DNA from: Sphingobacteriia bacterium 28-36-52
Lineage (GTDB): Bacteria > Bacteroidota > Bacteroidia > Chitinophagales > Chitinophagaceae
Reading direction: 5' to 3'
Assembly (NCBI GenBank): GCA_002281575.1
Contig: NCGN01000001.1
Span: 1 to 64,000 of the forward strand
Length of the DNA stretch: 64,000 nt
Position 1 is the stretch's first letter; each line of letters starts with the position of its first letter. The notes below the pieces were generated by a model. The model saw only the letters and a list, made by a program, of their open reading frames with translations, did not search any database and had not been told where the DNA came from. Position numbers and translations under genes: made by a program. Shown here one piece after another: positions 27,056-36,049 of this stretch.

Positions 27056-27126
27056 AACAGGCAACGGCACGTGTTTTGCCTGCATCTATCTTGTATATAA
27101 GCCAACCATTTATTTTTTGGCTTTAT
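27056..27126. other. Two hairpins in the 283-bp gap after clpB
   Basis: CAGGCAA/TTGCCTG near 27058-27083 and AAGCCAA/TTGGCTT near 27101-27125, 7 perfect pairs each with long loops. Neither has a clear U tract. They may end or process the clpB mRNA. The rest of the gap holds no gene and no perfect -7 box. Confidence 0.4.
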
Positions 27127-27235
27127 TCCTAAAACTATTTGCTTGATAAAATCATGCTGTATAATGCGGCCTGTAATATTATTGACTTAATAAAAAATAA
27201 GTGGATGGCATAATACTACACTAAAACCTTGAACC

Positions 27236-28108
27236 ATGAAAAAAACAAACCCCCTTTATTTTATTGCTGCTGCAGCAATTTTAGTGTCTTTTGTGTTTAC
27301 TGCATGTAACAAATCTGCATCAGTAGAAAATCCAATTGGAACCCAGTCTGTATCCCTTTATTTAACGGATGCCCCCGGTGTTTTTGACAATGTTTTCATA
27401 GATATTAAATCAGTTTCATTGCTGATTGATACAAGTAAAGACACGCGTAAAAAAGATACCTGTAATTGGGATCGAATTGGAAGTTCTAGGCATGCAAAAA
27501 ATGATTCGTCGTTGGTATGGCAAGACCTTGGTGTTAAAGCTGGTGTATATGATATCTTAAAGTTGCGTAACGGTGTAGACACTTTATTGGCTAGTAATAC
27601 AGTAGTAAAAGGTGCTATCCGATTAATTAAAATAGAATTGGGTACTTCGCATTCTTTAGTAAAAGACAGTATCACCTATCCATTGAATATTCCTTTTAAT
27701 GAACAAACCTATGTGTTAATTAAATTAAAAGGGCATGAGTGGGACGAGTTCATGCCTAATAAGTCTAGACTTTGGTTAGACTTTGATATCAGCAGGTCTA
27801 TCGTTGAAAAGAATAACCAGTTTTATTTAAAGCCTTTTATTAAGTTCTTTACAGTAAAAAATACTGCTGGCGTTTCTGGTAAAGTAACTCCAAAAGAAGC
27901 ACAGGCCGTTATTACTGTATTCAATAATAAAGACACGGCTTACGCATTGCCCAACCATGAAGGGTACTTTAAAATTCGTGGGTTAGCCGATGGCACTTAC
28001 AGTGTTTTTGTAAATGCTTCCAATGGATATGCCGATACTACCATCAATAATATAATTGTATCTAAAACCAAAGAAGCCCAACTAGGCTTAATAACCCTCA
28101 AAAAATAG
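27236..28108 (+). CDS. DUF4382 lipoprotein with C-terminal carboxypeptidase-like domain
   Basis: 290 residues. The signal peptide ends in VFTAC, a lipobox with Cys24. The first domain (about 40-205) starts SVSLYLTDAPGVFDNVFIDIKSV, typical of DUF4382, which has no known function. The second (about 210-290) looks like a carboxypeptidase-regulatory or cna-B-type beta sandwich (VSGKVTPKEAQA, FKIRGLADGTYSVFV). It is probably a surface or periplasmic lipoprotein. It is a single-gene unit followed by a terminator. Confidence 0.75.
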   Translation: MKKTNPLYFIAAAAILVSFVFTACNKSASVENPIGTQSVSLYLTDAPGVFDNVFIDIKSVSLLIDTSKDTRKKDTCNWDRIGSSRHAKNDSSLVWQDLGVKAGVYDILKLRNGVDTLLASNTVVKGAIRLIKIELGTSHSLVKDSITYPLNIPFNEQTYVLIKLKGHEWDEFMPNKSRLWLDFDISRSIVEKNNQFYLKPFIKFFTVKNTAGVSGKVTPKEAQAVITVFNNKDTAYALPNHEGYFKIRGLADGTYSVFVNASNGYADTTINNIIVSKTKEAQLGLITLKK

Positions 28109-28137
28109 TTTGTTCATATTACCCTCGATTGTAAAAG

Positions 28138-28165
28138 TCCCGGCAGCATTTGTTGTCGGGATTTT
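28138..28165 (+). terminator. Terminator after the DUF4382 gene
   Basis: TCCCGGCA (28138-28145) pairs with TGTCGGGA (28154-28161) with one G-U, followed by TTTT. AAAA before the stem makes it potentially bidirectional. Confidence 0.65.
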
Positions 28166-28177
28166 GTATTTTACAGC

Positions 28178-29236
28178 ATGCAAGAAAATAAATTTCTTTT
28201 ATACGGGGCAAATGGATACACTGGTAAACTTATTGCTTCAATGGCTCATCAATTTGAGTTGGAGCCTGTTTTAGCAGGTAGAAACGAAGCTGCTTTGTCT
28301 ACAATGGCTAAAGAATTGTCTTTGGAATACATAGTAGTAGACTTAGATGATTCAGATAAGTTGGTTGAAGTGTTGCAATCATTCAAGGTTGTATTGCATG
28401 CTGCAGGACCATTTATGCATACGGCGCTAAAAATGGCTAAAGCTTGTATAAAAGCTGGGGTTCATTATTTAGATATTACCGGTGAAATAGGGGTGTTTGA
28501 ATTATTGAAAAAAATGGGAAGCCATTTTGAACAAAGCGGTAGGATGGTTATGCCAGGTGTTGGTTTTGACGTAGTACCTACCGATTGTATGGCAAAATTT
28601 CTTTTTGATCAAATGCCCAACGCAACGCATTTAAAACTGGCTTTTGCTTCTGTTGGAGGAAAACTTTCTCATGGTACTGCAACCACTATGGCTGAAGGAA
28701 TGGGTGAGGGTGGTGCAGTTAGAGAAAACGGAAAAATAGTTAGAAAACCACTAGGTCATAAAGGGATGTGGGTCAATTTCAGTAGTAAAAAATTATTTAC
28801 CATGACCATACCTTGGGGCGATATTTCCACTGCATTTACAACTACTGGTATACCTAATATTGAAACGTATACGTCTGTTTCCCCTAAAACTTTTTCTATG
28901 TTAAAGTGGCAAGGGTTATATAATTGGATATTGAAGCTTTCATTTGTTCGCAGTTATTATAAAAAGAAAATAAAGAAAATGCCTGCAGGCCCAGACGAGG
29001 CAATGCGTAAAAAAGCAAAATCTTTGGTTTGGGGTGAAGTAACCAACGCAGATGGACATACTTTAAGCGCCAATTTAGAAGGCCCTGAAGGATACACATT
29101 AACTGCATTAAGTAGTTTGATCATACTTGAAAAAGTACTTTCAGGAAATTTTAAGCCGGGTTATCAAACTCCTGCAGCTTGCTATGGAGCCAATTTGGTT
29201 TTAGAAATTCCTGGTGTTAGTAGAACAATGGCTTAA
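28178..29236 (+). CDS. Saccharopine dehydrogenase-like reductase (trans-acting enoyl reductase type)
   Basis: 352 residues. The N-terminal Rossmann motif is YGANGYTGKLIA (about 8-19). HAAGPF and YLDITGE follow, and GVGFDVVPTDCMA is typical of the family that includes mycobacterial trans-acting enoyl reductases and human SCCPDH. It probably reduces a lipid-linked or small substrate with NAD(P)H; true saccharopine activity is unlikely. It is 48 bp upstream of an MFS pump on the same strand and likely co-transcribed. Confidence 0.78.
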   Translation: MQENKFLLYGANGYTGKLIASMAHQFELEPVLAGRNEAALSTMAKELSLEYIVVDLDDSDKLVEVLQSFKVVLHAAGPFMHTALKMAKACIKAGVHYLDITGEIGVFELLKKMGSHFEQSGRMVMPGVGFDVVPTDCMAKFLFDQMPNATHLKLAFASVGGKLSHGTATTMAEGMGEGGAVRENGKIVRKPLGHKGMWVNFSSKKLFTMTIPWGDISTAFTTTGIPNIETYTSVSPKTFSMLKWQGLYNWILKLSFVRSYYKKKIKKMPAGPDEAMRKKAKSLVWGEVTNADGHTLSANLEGPEGYTLTALSSLIILEKVLSGNFKPGYQTPAACYGANLVLEIPGVSRTMA

Positions 29237-29284
29237 TCTTCCTTTATTTAAAGCATATTTGCCACAATTGTTAATGTGTAGATT

Positions 29285-30508
29285 ATGGCATCCAATAAAA
29301 AAGCAGCAGTTGGTTTTATTTTTATCACTATACTAATTGATGTTATCGGAATAGGGTTAATTATTCCTGTTGTACCCAAGCTTATAGCCGAATTGGTTCA
29401 TAGTAGTAGTGCCAGTATTGCTTCTCAATATGGGGGGTGGCTTACTTTTTCCTATGCTTTCATGCAATTTTTAGTTTCTCCTATTTTAGGTAATTTAAGT
29501 GACCAATACGGAAGAAGGCCCATCTTATTATTTTCATTGTTTGGTTTTGGAATTGATTATTTGTTTGTAGCATTTGCGCCAACAATTACTTGGTTATTTG
29601 TGGGTAGAATAGTTGCAGGCATCACTGGTGCTAGTATTACCACTGCATCTGCTTATATGGCTGATATTAGTACACCAGAAAATAGAGCACAAAATTTTGG
29701 GATGATTGGAGCGGCTTTTGGTTTAGGTTTTATTATTGGACCAATGTTGGGTGGTTTATTGGGCGAATATGGTTCAAGAGTCCCTTTCTTTGTTGCAGCT
29801 GCATTAGCATTAGCCAATTGGTTGTATGGTTATTTTGTTTTACCAGAATCTTTAGATAAAAACTTGCGTAGACCTTTCGAGTGGAAACGGGCTAATCCGC
29901 TAGGATCTCTAATGCAATTAAAAAAATACCCTGCTGTAACGGGTTTAATTGGCTCCTTGGTGTTGATTTATTTGGCTGCTCATGCAGTACAAAGCAATTG
30001 GAGTTTTGTAAATATTGAGAAATTCAAATGGACGCCTAGAATGATTGGAATATCCCTTGGTGTTGTAGGGCTATTGGTAACAGTAGTTCAAGGTGGATTG
30101 GTTAGAGTAATTAATCCCAAAATTGGGAATGAAAAAAGTGTTTATTTAGGACTTACTTTATATACGACTGGATTAATTCTTTTTGCTTTTGCAATGGAAA
30201 GTTGGATGATGTTTGTGTTTTTAATTCCTTATTGTTTGGGAGGTATTGCCGGCCCCGCATTGCAGTCGATAATCTCTGGGAATGTGCCCGCTAATGAACA
30301 AGGTGAGTTGCAAGGGGCATTAACCAGTTTAATCAGTGCTACTTCTATTGTTGGCCCTTTAATCATGACCGGTTCGTTTGCTTATTTTACTGGCCCATCG
30401 GCACCATTTTATTTTCCCGGCGCATCATTTTTATTGGGCGCATTATTTATGTTATGCAGTTTAATTTGGGCGTATAATGCTTTGCATATTAAACGAGTGA
30501 AAAAATAA
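29285..30508 (+). CDS. Tet-type MFS efflux protein
   Basis: 407 residues with about 12 helices. Motif A is complete, [12 protein letters not shown] (69-80); [17 protein letters not shown] and [13 protein letters not shown] (motif C region) place it in the TetA/TCR-like subgroup. Such chromosomal members are often general exporters. Resistance to tetracycline cannot be inferred from sequence. It probably shares an mRNA with the reductase upstream and is followed by a strong hairpin. Confidence 0.83.
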   Translation: MASNKKAAVGFIFITILIDVIGIGLIIPVVPKLIAELVHSSSASIASQYGGWLTFSYAFMQFLVSPILGNLSDQYGRRPILLFSLFGFGIDYLFVAFAPTITWLFVGRIVAGITGASITTASAYMADISTPENRAQNFGMIGAAFGLGFIIGPMLGGLLGEYGSRVPFFVAAALALANWLYGYFVLPESLDKNLRRPFEWKRANPLGSLMQLKKYPAVTGLIGSLVLIYLAAHAVQSNWSFVNIEKFKWTPRMIGISLGVVGLLVTVVQGGLVRVINPKIGNEKSVYLGLTLYTTGLILFAFAMESWMMFVFLIPYCLGGIAGPALQSIISGNVPANEQGELQGALTSLISATSIVGPLIMTGSFAYFTGPSAPFYFPGASFLLGALFMLCSLIWAYNALHIKRVKK

Positions 30509-30512
30509 AAAT

Positions 30513-30534
30513 GGCCCTGCAGATTTGCAGGGCC
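30513..30534 (+). terminator. Terminator hairpin after the MFS gene
   Basis: GGCCCTGC/GCAGGGCC, 8 perfect pairs with a 6-base loop. A second hairpin GCATAT/ATATGC follows at 30536-30553. The pair lies between convergent genes ending at 30508 and 30566. No long U run is present. Confidence 0.6.
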
Positions 30535-30565
30535 AGCATATCCCCCGATATGCGTCATGAACTAT

Positions 30566-31594
30566 TTAGAGCTTTTTTAAATTGGCTATTATATTGCCTA
30601 GTGTTTTCTTTTGTGGCTTCAAAGAAAGCACTGGTGTATTGTTTAATGCTTTAATGCTTAGTTCGCTGTAATAAAATTGAGTGCCAATAAGCGAAATGGT
30701 AACAATATGAATTTTCTTTTGTAAAGGTATATTGTTTGCTGCAAAACTTCTGCTTGACAATTCAGGCTTTAATTGAATTACGCTATTGTAATCGTCTGTG
30801 GTAATAAATGCAACGGTATTTTTATTCGTGAAATTAGGAGGGAGAATGATGTTGAATTTTCCTTTATTCCCAATATTGTACAGGGGTCTTGCTAAAGAAA
30901 TCCACCTTAGTTTATTGGTGGTTATTTCATAACGTTCAATTTCTTTTGAACCGCTGTTGCCAGGTTGTTTAAATACCGATTGTAGGTAATTTAATGCAGT
31001 ATTCTCATTCCAATTAAATAAAGGGTCTACCAATAATTGTGTGGTGTAAACAATAGACTCGTCGCCCTTGTATACTTTCATGTTTTGCTTTACGATATCG
31101 TCTTTATTTCCAACTCTAATTTTATAATTAACACCAGGAGCAATACTTAACTCTTGTCCATAAGCTGTTGCAATAATACAAAAAGCAAGGTCTGATTCAA
31201 GTAAGTTTTCGTTGTTTAAAGAAGATTTGATAGATCGGATGAATTCCGATTTTTCGTCTAATAAAATAACCCTAATATTAACCGTTCCAGTAACGGGGGT
31301 CCCTGCATTATTAACAAAAGCATTGGGTGGCAAAATTAAACTGAAGCGATCAGAGAAATTGATTGTTTTGCCATTTGATCCCAATAAGGTATCGTTGTAC
31401 TTATAAATAGATGTAGAATCACTAATTCTTTGTAATGCCAAACTGGTTATTGTAGAATAGGACCAGCTGGTATCATTCTGTTCATTACCTGCATAAGTAG
31501 TAAAATTTCCATCAGAAATCTCCTTATTGCAGGAAGCAATCAATACCAAGCCAATTGCTGCAAAAAGATAATATTTACTGAGTTTGAATAACAT
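30566..31594 (-). CDS. Lipoprotein of unknown function
   Basis: 342 residues. The signal peptide ends in VLIASC (lipobox Cys22). A Ser/Thr-rich stretch follows, then a beta-rich region with FSLILPPNAFVNNAGTPVTGTVNIRVILLD (about 85-113), a pattern I associate with extracellular beta-sandwich proteins of Bacteroidetes. No enzyme motif is visible. It lies 35 bp downstream of the beta-barrel gene on the same strand, so it may belong to the ECF sigma unit. Confidence 0.62.
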   Translation of the reverse strand: MLFKLSKYYLFAAIGLVLIASCNKEISDGNFTTYAGNEQNDTSWSYSTITSLALQRISDSTSIYKYNDTLLGSNGKTINFSDRFSLILPPNAFVNNAGTPVTGTVNIRVILLDEKSEFIRSIKSSLNNENLLESDLAFCIIATAYGQELSIAPGVNYKIRVGNKDDIVKQNMKVYKGDESIVYTTQLLVDPLFNWNENTALNYLQSVFKQPGNSGSKEIERYEITTNKLRWISLARPLYNIGNKGKFNIILPPNFTNKNTVAFITTDDYNSVIQLKPELSSRSFAANNIPLQKKIHIVTISLIGTQFYYSELSIKALNNTPVLSLKPQKKTLGNIIANLKKL

Positions 31595-31629
31595 TACTAT
31601 TGAGATACTTTGTTTGGTTTTATTGTTGC

Positions 31630-33165
31630 CTACCTTTTGTTTAAATTAAATCTAAGTCCCATTGCTAATCCACCAATACTGAAGCGTTGATTAAAGGCAG
31701 CTTCAGGATTAGTCATATTAGATAAATTGTACCTTAAGTAGGGTTCAAAAAATAATTGTGTAGCGTAATTAATTCTTTTGGTTACAGTTAAGCCTGCATA
31801 CAATCCTAATCCAATATTACTTTTATACACCATATTGGTTTCCTTACTTAATGGCACTGCTGTTAAACTACTGTCTAGTATAACGCCTTGGTACCAACTA
31901 GATAAATTCACAATTACGCCTGCAGTTAAACCAATACTCAAATCGTCATTCCCAACTTGATAACTTGCCAGTATTGGAATATCTAAACTTCTGAACCTGT
32001 TTTTAACTGTATTGGTCTTGTAACCAACTTGTGTTAAAATACTGGTATCTCTTACTAATAAAGTGTCTCCTGGCGCTCTAATAATAGACCGCACTGTTAC
32101 TACAGTTGTTGTTCTAGTTTCGTTTTCTGTTCTGTAGGTAAAGCGTTCGTTTATTTGAGAATATTGCAATCCCGTTTTAATGGCGAAGTTGTCGTTTAAC
32201 GGTTTTACAAGTCTAAATCCTGCAGAAAACCCTGGTCTTAAAGATTCACTACTGTCTTTTCTACTCAATAATTGAGGACTGGCTGTATTATTTGTTACTG
32301 TTTTAAATGGCATATCCGGTGAAACAAATACTTCTAAATCCCAATCCGTATTTCTCATCTTTCTATCAGTTGGGCAAATCACTACATTTTTGAAACTAGA
32401 TGCATGATTATGTGCGCTCATTTCTTTGTTAAAGAGGGCTGAAAGATTCCTTTTTTGCTTAATGAATGCATGCTCTGCTTTTTGAGATAATTCATACACT
32501 TCTAAGTCCTCGGTTAATTTAACCTCTTCAGTTAACTCGTTATTGTATGTATTCCGTTCTACAATTGCTTGATTTTTATTTTTGATGGATTGATCAAATG
32601 GGAAAACCGACTCCGATTGCTTGAATGATTGAGTAATATTTTTCTTATTTAATTTCCAACTTATTTTGTTGTCGGTAGGTCTGTTGATTTTAGCATCTGT
32701 AGTTGTTTTCGTTGTGTTGTTTTCAATTACTAAAGCAGACTCCGTTTTTTCTTGTATGCTGTCTAATTGGCTAGAAGATGGTATTTCGTTGTTTACTTGC
32801 TTGTTTGCTGGGCTTTCTAACTGAACTGCTTCTTCATTGGTGAATGGGTCCCCGTTCATGAATAGGTATGCAGCTGAAGTGCCTGCTAATACAAGTAATA
32901 AGATAGATGCTGCAGCCATGTATTTTTTGGGGAGCCAAAAAAAGATTCTTCTTCTTTTTTCTTCCGCTGGCTTTATTCTATTCCAAAAATCGTTAGGAAC
33001 AGCAGCACTATGGTTGTATAATTTGTGTTGAATGAATTCGTCAAAACCATCTTTGGGGCCTGATAGGTCTTGAGCTGCAATTTTATCCCATAACCCATTG
33101 GGCACACTTGAAGTGTACTGCTGTAGTTTTTGGTTAAAAATAATATCAAATTCCTTATTGGTCAT
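31630..33165 (-). CDS. Duplicated-motif membrane protein with predicted C-terminal beta-barrel; putative anti-sigma partner
   Basis: 511 residues. Two copies of one motif lie at the N-terminus, residues 6-29 and 41-64, exactly 35 apart: Phe-Asp...Lys-Leu...Val-Pro-Asn..Trp-(Asp/Asn)..Ile. One membrane helix follows (about 81-103), then a long Asn/Lys/Glu-rich linker (about 105-270). The C-terminal part (about 310-511) has alternating strands ending GLRFNLNKR and resembles outer-membrane beta-barrel domains. The start overlaps the stop of an ECF sigma gene by one base, which suggests an anti-sigma role. No classical zinc anti-sigma motif is present. Function is inference. Confidence 0.65.
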   Translation of the reverse strand: MTNKEFDIIFNQKLQQYTSSVPNGLWDKIAAQDLSGPKDGFDEFIQHKLYNHSAAVPNDFWNRIKPAEEKRRRIFFWLPKKYMAAASILLLVLAGTSAAYLFMNGDPFTNEEAVQLESPANKQVNNEIPSSSQLDSIQEKTESALVIENNTTKTTTDAKINRPTDNKISWKLNKKNITQSFKQSESVFPFDQSIKNKNQAIVERNTYNNELTEEVKLTEDLEVYELSQKAEHAFIKQKRNLSALFNKEMSAHNHASSFKNVVICPTDRKMRNTDWDLEVFVSPDMPFKTVTNNTASPQLLSRKDSSESLRPGFSAGFRLVKPLNDNFAIKTGLQYSQINERFTYRTENETRTTTVVTVRSIIRAPGDTLLVRDTSILTQVGYKTNTVKNRFRSLDIPILASYQVGNDDLSIGLTAGVIVNLSSWYQGVILDSSLTAVPLSKETNMVYKSNIGLGLYAGLTVTKRINYATQLFFEPYLRYNLSNMTNPEAAFNQRFSIGGLAMGLRFNLNKR

Positions 33166-33701
33166 TAAACGGCAATCTTTTGAAGCTGCAGAATTTGTGC
33201 CTGCAACATTTTTCGGGCTTTTACCAATTGACTTCTACTGGTTCCAGCTTGAATATTCAACATTTGGGCAATCTCGTCGTGACTATAACCCTCAATCACA
33301 CTTAGGTTAAAAACCATCCTATATCCTTCGGGTAAAGCACCAATCAATTTCAATAAGTCTTCTTCGCCTAAATAAGTAAATGCACTTGGATCAATTGAAG
33401 GAAGGTCTGCATGATGGTCGTCAATCTCTTTAAAACTCATTTTCTTTCGTTCTAAATGCCTGATTGCCGTATTCACCACAATTCTTCTAACCCAGCCCTC
33501 AAATGAGCCTTCAAATTTGAATTGATTAATGTATTGGAACACTTTTACAAACGCATCTTGTAACATGTCTTCCGCTTCCATGGTGTCCTGAGCATACCTC
33601 ACACATACGCCCATCATTTTGCCCGCATGACGCTCAAATAGCGTACGCTGACAGGTAGGGTCCTGTTTTATACAGCCTTTTATCAACTCGTGCTCTGTCA
33701 A
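33165..33701 (-). CDS. ECF-type RNA polymerase sigma factor
   Basis: 178 residues from a TTG start. Region 2 is visible as RYAQDTMEAEDMLQDAFVKVFQYINQFKFEGSFEGWVRRI fragments (about 35-75) and region 4 as LPEGYRMVFNLSVIEGYSHDEIAQML with its helix-turn-helix (about 120-160). It directs transcription of a small regulon. Its last base is the first of the gene for the duplicated-motif membrane protein, a typical sigma/anti-sigma arrangement. Confidence 0.92.
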   Translation of the reverse strand: MTEHELIKGCIKQDPTCQRTLFERHAGKMMGVCVRYAQDTMEAEDMLQDAFVKVFQYINQFKFEGSFEGWVRRIVVNTAIRHLERKKMSFKEIDDHHADLPSIDPSAFTYLGEEDLLKLIGALPEGYRMVFNLSVIEGYSHDEIAQMLNIQAGTSRSQLVKARKMLQAQILQLQKIAV

Positions 33702-33787
33702 ATGAGGTTAATTTAGGGTTGACATAATATAGAGGGCTTGTTCATTTAAAATGCTGCCTGAGTGGTATAAACTAGACAAATATGACT

Positions 33788-33813
33788 AAAAAAGCCCCTA
33801 TATAAGTAGGGGC
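33788..33813 (-). terminator. Terminator of the ligase operon
   Basis: On the minus strand GCCCCTA/TAGGGGC (33794-33800/33807-33813) is followed by six T bases. It lies 27 bases after the stop of the carboxylate-amine ligase gene. Confidence 0.75.
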
Positions 33814-33839
33814 AGGATGATTTTATCATTATTTTAAGC

Positions 33840-34949
33840 TTACACCCTTAAAAATTGATCGTGAATATAATCTACCACACTAATTAAGCTCCCCGTTTCT
33901 TTGTAAACTTTTAATTGTCTATCGGCACCTGTACCAACTTCAAATATTTTGGCCACATGTTCTACCACATGTCTGCTCCCTAGTTCATCAACAACATCAT
34001 CTACAAAATCAAGTAATTCATAAATCAAAGCCTTGGTATCTACTTCCGTTTCTTTCCCAAAATCAATCAATTTCCCTTCAATTCCATATCTACTGGCTCT
34101 CCATTTATTTTCATTAATCAATGATCGTTGATAAATCATGAAGTTGAGGTTCTGGTTTCTGAGTTTATAAATTTTAGCACAAATAGCTTGAAACAAAGCT
34201 GCAATGGTCATGGTTTCCATTATATTCATTGGCACATCACATATTCTGAATTCCACCGTATTAAAAAAAGGATGTACCCTTAAGTCCCACCATATTTTCT
34301 TTGCGTTGTCTATGCAGTTGGTCTTAATTAAAAGGTTCACATAATTTTCATATGCTTCAAAACTTTCAAAATAATCTGGAATTCCTGTTCTTGGGAACTT
34401 ATCAAAAACTTTGGTTCGGAAAGATTTATAACCAGTATCCCTAGATTCCCAAAAAGGAGAGTTGGTGCTTAATGCATATACATGCGGTAAAAAATAACGA
34501 GCTGTATTGGCTATATGAATGGCCATTTTTCGGTCTTCCATTCCAACGTGTACATGAAGACCAAAAATTAGATTACTCCTTGCCGCTTCTTGTAATTCGT
34601 TTACTATTTGGTTGTACCGAACATGGTCTGTAATTAATTGATTTTCCCAATGGCTAAATGGATGTGTGCCAGATGCGCCAACCCAAAGACCTAATTCACC
34701 GGCAATTTGAGCAATATTCCCTCTAAGTGAAGCCACATCCTTAAAAGCCTCGTCTATATCTTTACAAATATCTGTTCCAACTTCTACAACGGCTTGGTGC
34801 ATTTCGGCTTTAACCTTGTCTTTCATAGAGAGTTGACCTACTTGTACTATTTTTTGCTCATGACTTTTTAACTCCCTAGAAATGGGATCAATTACCATGT
34901 ATTCTTCTTCAACTCCTAAAGTAAAATGCTTAAAACTTAAATTAGACAT
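33840..34949 (-). CDS. YbdK-type carboxylate-amine ligase (GCS2 family)
   Basis: 369 residues. Family landmarks: FTLGVEEEYMVID at the N-terminus, EVGTDICKD, GLHVHVGMED, and WWDLRVHPFFNTVEFRICD, which form the glutamine-synthetase-like ATP/Mg site. Members couple an amino group to a carboxylate using ATP; E. coli YbdK has weak glutamate-cysteine ligase activity, but the real substrates are mostly unknown. The gene follows an ATP-grasp ligase gene by 23 bp on the same strand, so two different peptide-bond-type ligases are made together, opposite a divergent esterase. Confidence 0.87.
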   Translation of the reverse strand: MSNLSFKHFTLGVEEEYMVIDPISRELKSHEQKIVQVGQLSMKDKVKAEMHQAVVEVGTDICKDIDEAFKDVASLRGNIAQIAGELGLWVGASGTHPFSHWENQLITDHVRYNQIVNELQEAARSNLIFGLHVHVGMEDRKMAIHIANTARYFLPHVYALSTNSPFWESRDTGYKSFRTKVFDKFPRTGIPDYFESFEAYENYVNLLIKTNCIDNAKKIWWDLRVHPFFNTVEFRICDVPMNIMETMTIAALFQAICAKIYKLRNQNLNFMIYQRSLINENKWRASRYGIEGKLIDFGKETEVDTKALIYELLDFVDDVVDELGSRHVVEHVAKIFEVGTGADRQLKVYKETGSLISVVDYIHDQFLRV

Positions 34950-34972
34950 ATGCTAAAACTGATATAGACTGA

Positions 34973-35926
34973 TTAATAAAGTGGCTTGCCGTTGGCGCTT
35001 CTTTTTATGTACTCACCCCAGGTTAAATTGTCTTTTCCGTCTTCTTGAGCCATGGCTTTTTCAATTGCATAATTTGCTGCTGTTTCAACCACCCAGTCAA
35101 AATTCTCTTGGCCAACACTCTTAATATCTGCATCTGGTGCAGGATTGCAAAAATCAATTGCATAAGGCACTCCGTCTCTTAAAGCCAATTCAACTGTATT
35201 AAAATCGTATCCTAGATATTGATTAATCTTAAGCACAATATCCGTCATCATTTTTAGCTTTTCTGCTGAAGGTTTAAAATCTGCAGCATACCTGAGATGG
35301 TGGGGGTTTCTGGGTTCATAAGACATGATGCGAACATGCTTCCCTCCAATACAGTAACAACGATAATACTCTTCAAAAACAATTTCTTCTTGAAGCAACA
35401 TGACCAACTGCCCTGTTTCGGCGTGCTTTTCAAAAAAGTCATTCATGTCGGTTAGCTTGTATACATTTTTCCATCCTCCTCCAGCAAATGGTTTCATATA
35501 TGCAGGGAATCCTACATAGTTAAATATTCCTTCCCAATCTAATGGATAAGACAAATTACTAAAAGATAATTCAGCTGTATCGGTTGGCAATTCTTTAGAA
35601 GGGAGTATCACCGTTTTGGGTACAGCCACTTCAATTTTTGTTGATAAACAGTTATTGAAAAATTTCTCATCGGCACTCCACCAAAATGGATTATTAATCA
35701 CTGCTGTTCCACAAAGTGCTGCGTTTTTTAAGTATGCTCTATAAAATGGTACATCTTGACTAATACGATCAATAATTACTGCATAACCACTGCTTTCTCC
35801 TTGAACTACTTTATCTATTTTTACGGGCTCTGCTGTAATTCCCTGTACTTGTTTGCTATTGATTCTTTCAACAAATGCATTAGGGAAACTTCTTTCTTGC
35901 CCAAAGAGGATACCTATTTTTTTCAT
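34973..35926 (-). CDS. ATP-grasp ligase-like protein
   Basis: 317 residues. The ATP-grasp core is recognised from VGFPAYMKPFAGGGWKNVYKL (lysine and glycine-rich loop, about 145-165), LLQEEIVFEEYYRCYCIGG (about 185-203) and the metal-binding end GVPYAIDFCNPAPDAD (about 258-273, with Asp and Asn). The N-terminal 100 residues are a separate pre-ATP-grasp domain. It probably joins a carboxylate to an amine or thiol through an acyl phosphate. First gene of the operon with the YbdK-type ligase; a -7-like box TATGTTTA (minus, about 35962-35969) precedes it. Confidence 0.77.
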   Translation of the reverse strand: MKKIGILFGQERSFPNAFVERINSKQVQGITAEPVKIDKVVQGESSGYAVIIDRISQDVPFYRAYLKNAALCGTAVINNPFWWSADEKFFNNCLSTKIEVAVPKTVILPSKELPTDTAELSFSNLSYPLDWEGIFNYVGFPAYMKPFAGGGWKNVYKLTDMNDFFEKHAETGQLVMLLQEEIVFEEYYRCYCIGGKHVRIMSYEPRNPHHLRYAADFKPSAEKLKMMTDIVLKINQYLGYDFNTVELALRDGVPYAIDFCNPAPDADIKSVGQENFDWVVETAANYAIEKAMAQEDGKDNLTWGEYIKRSANGKPLY

Positions 35927-35992
35927 AATTGCAGTTTTTAAGGTTGATTTGTAATTTAAGCTATCTAAACATAAATAAAAAAATATCGCTAT

Positions 35993-36049
35993 CTATTTTT
36001 AATACGATGCCCTATTTTTAATTCATTACCCTATTTTTGATATTATGGC
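35993..36049. repeat. Three direct repeats, 19-bp period, in a divergent promoter
   Basis: CTATTTTT begins at 35993, 36012 and 36031, each followed by (A/G)AT and ending near GCC/ACC/GGC, exactly 19 bp apart. They lie between the ATP-grasp operon and the esterase gene. The third copy contains TATTTTTG (36032-36039), a perfect -7 box. Two helical turns between copies fits a dimeric or tandem-binding regulator. Confidence 0.65.
36032..36039 (+). promoter_or_regulatory. Esterase -7 promoter box
   Basis: TATTTTTG, perfect TAnnTTTG, ends five bases before the ATG at 36045, so the transcript would be leaderless or nearly so. It forms part of the third 19-bp repeat. Confidence 0.5.
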
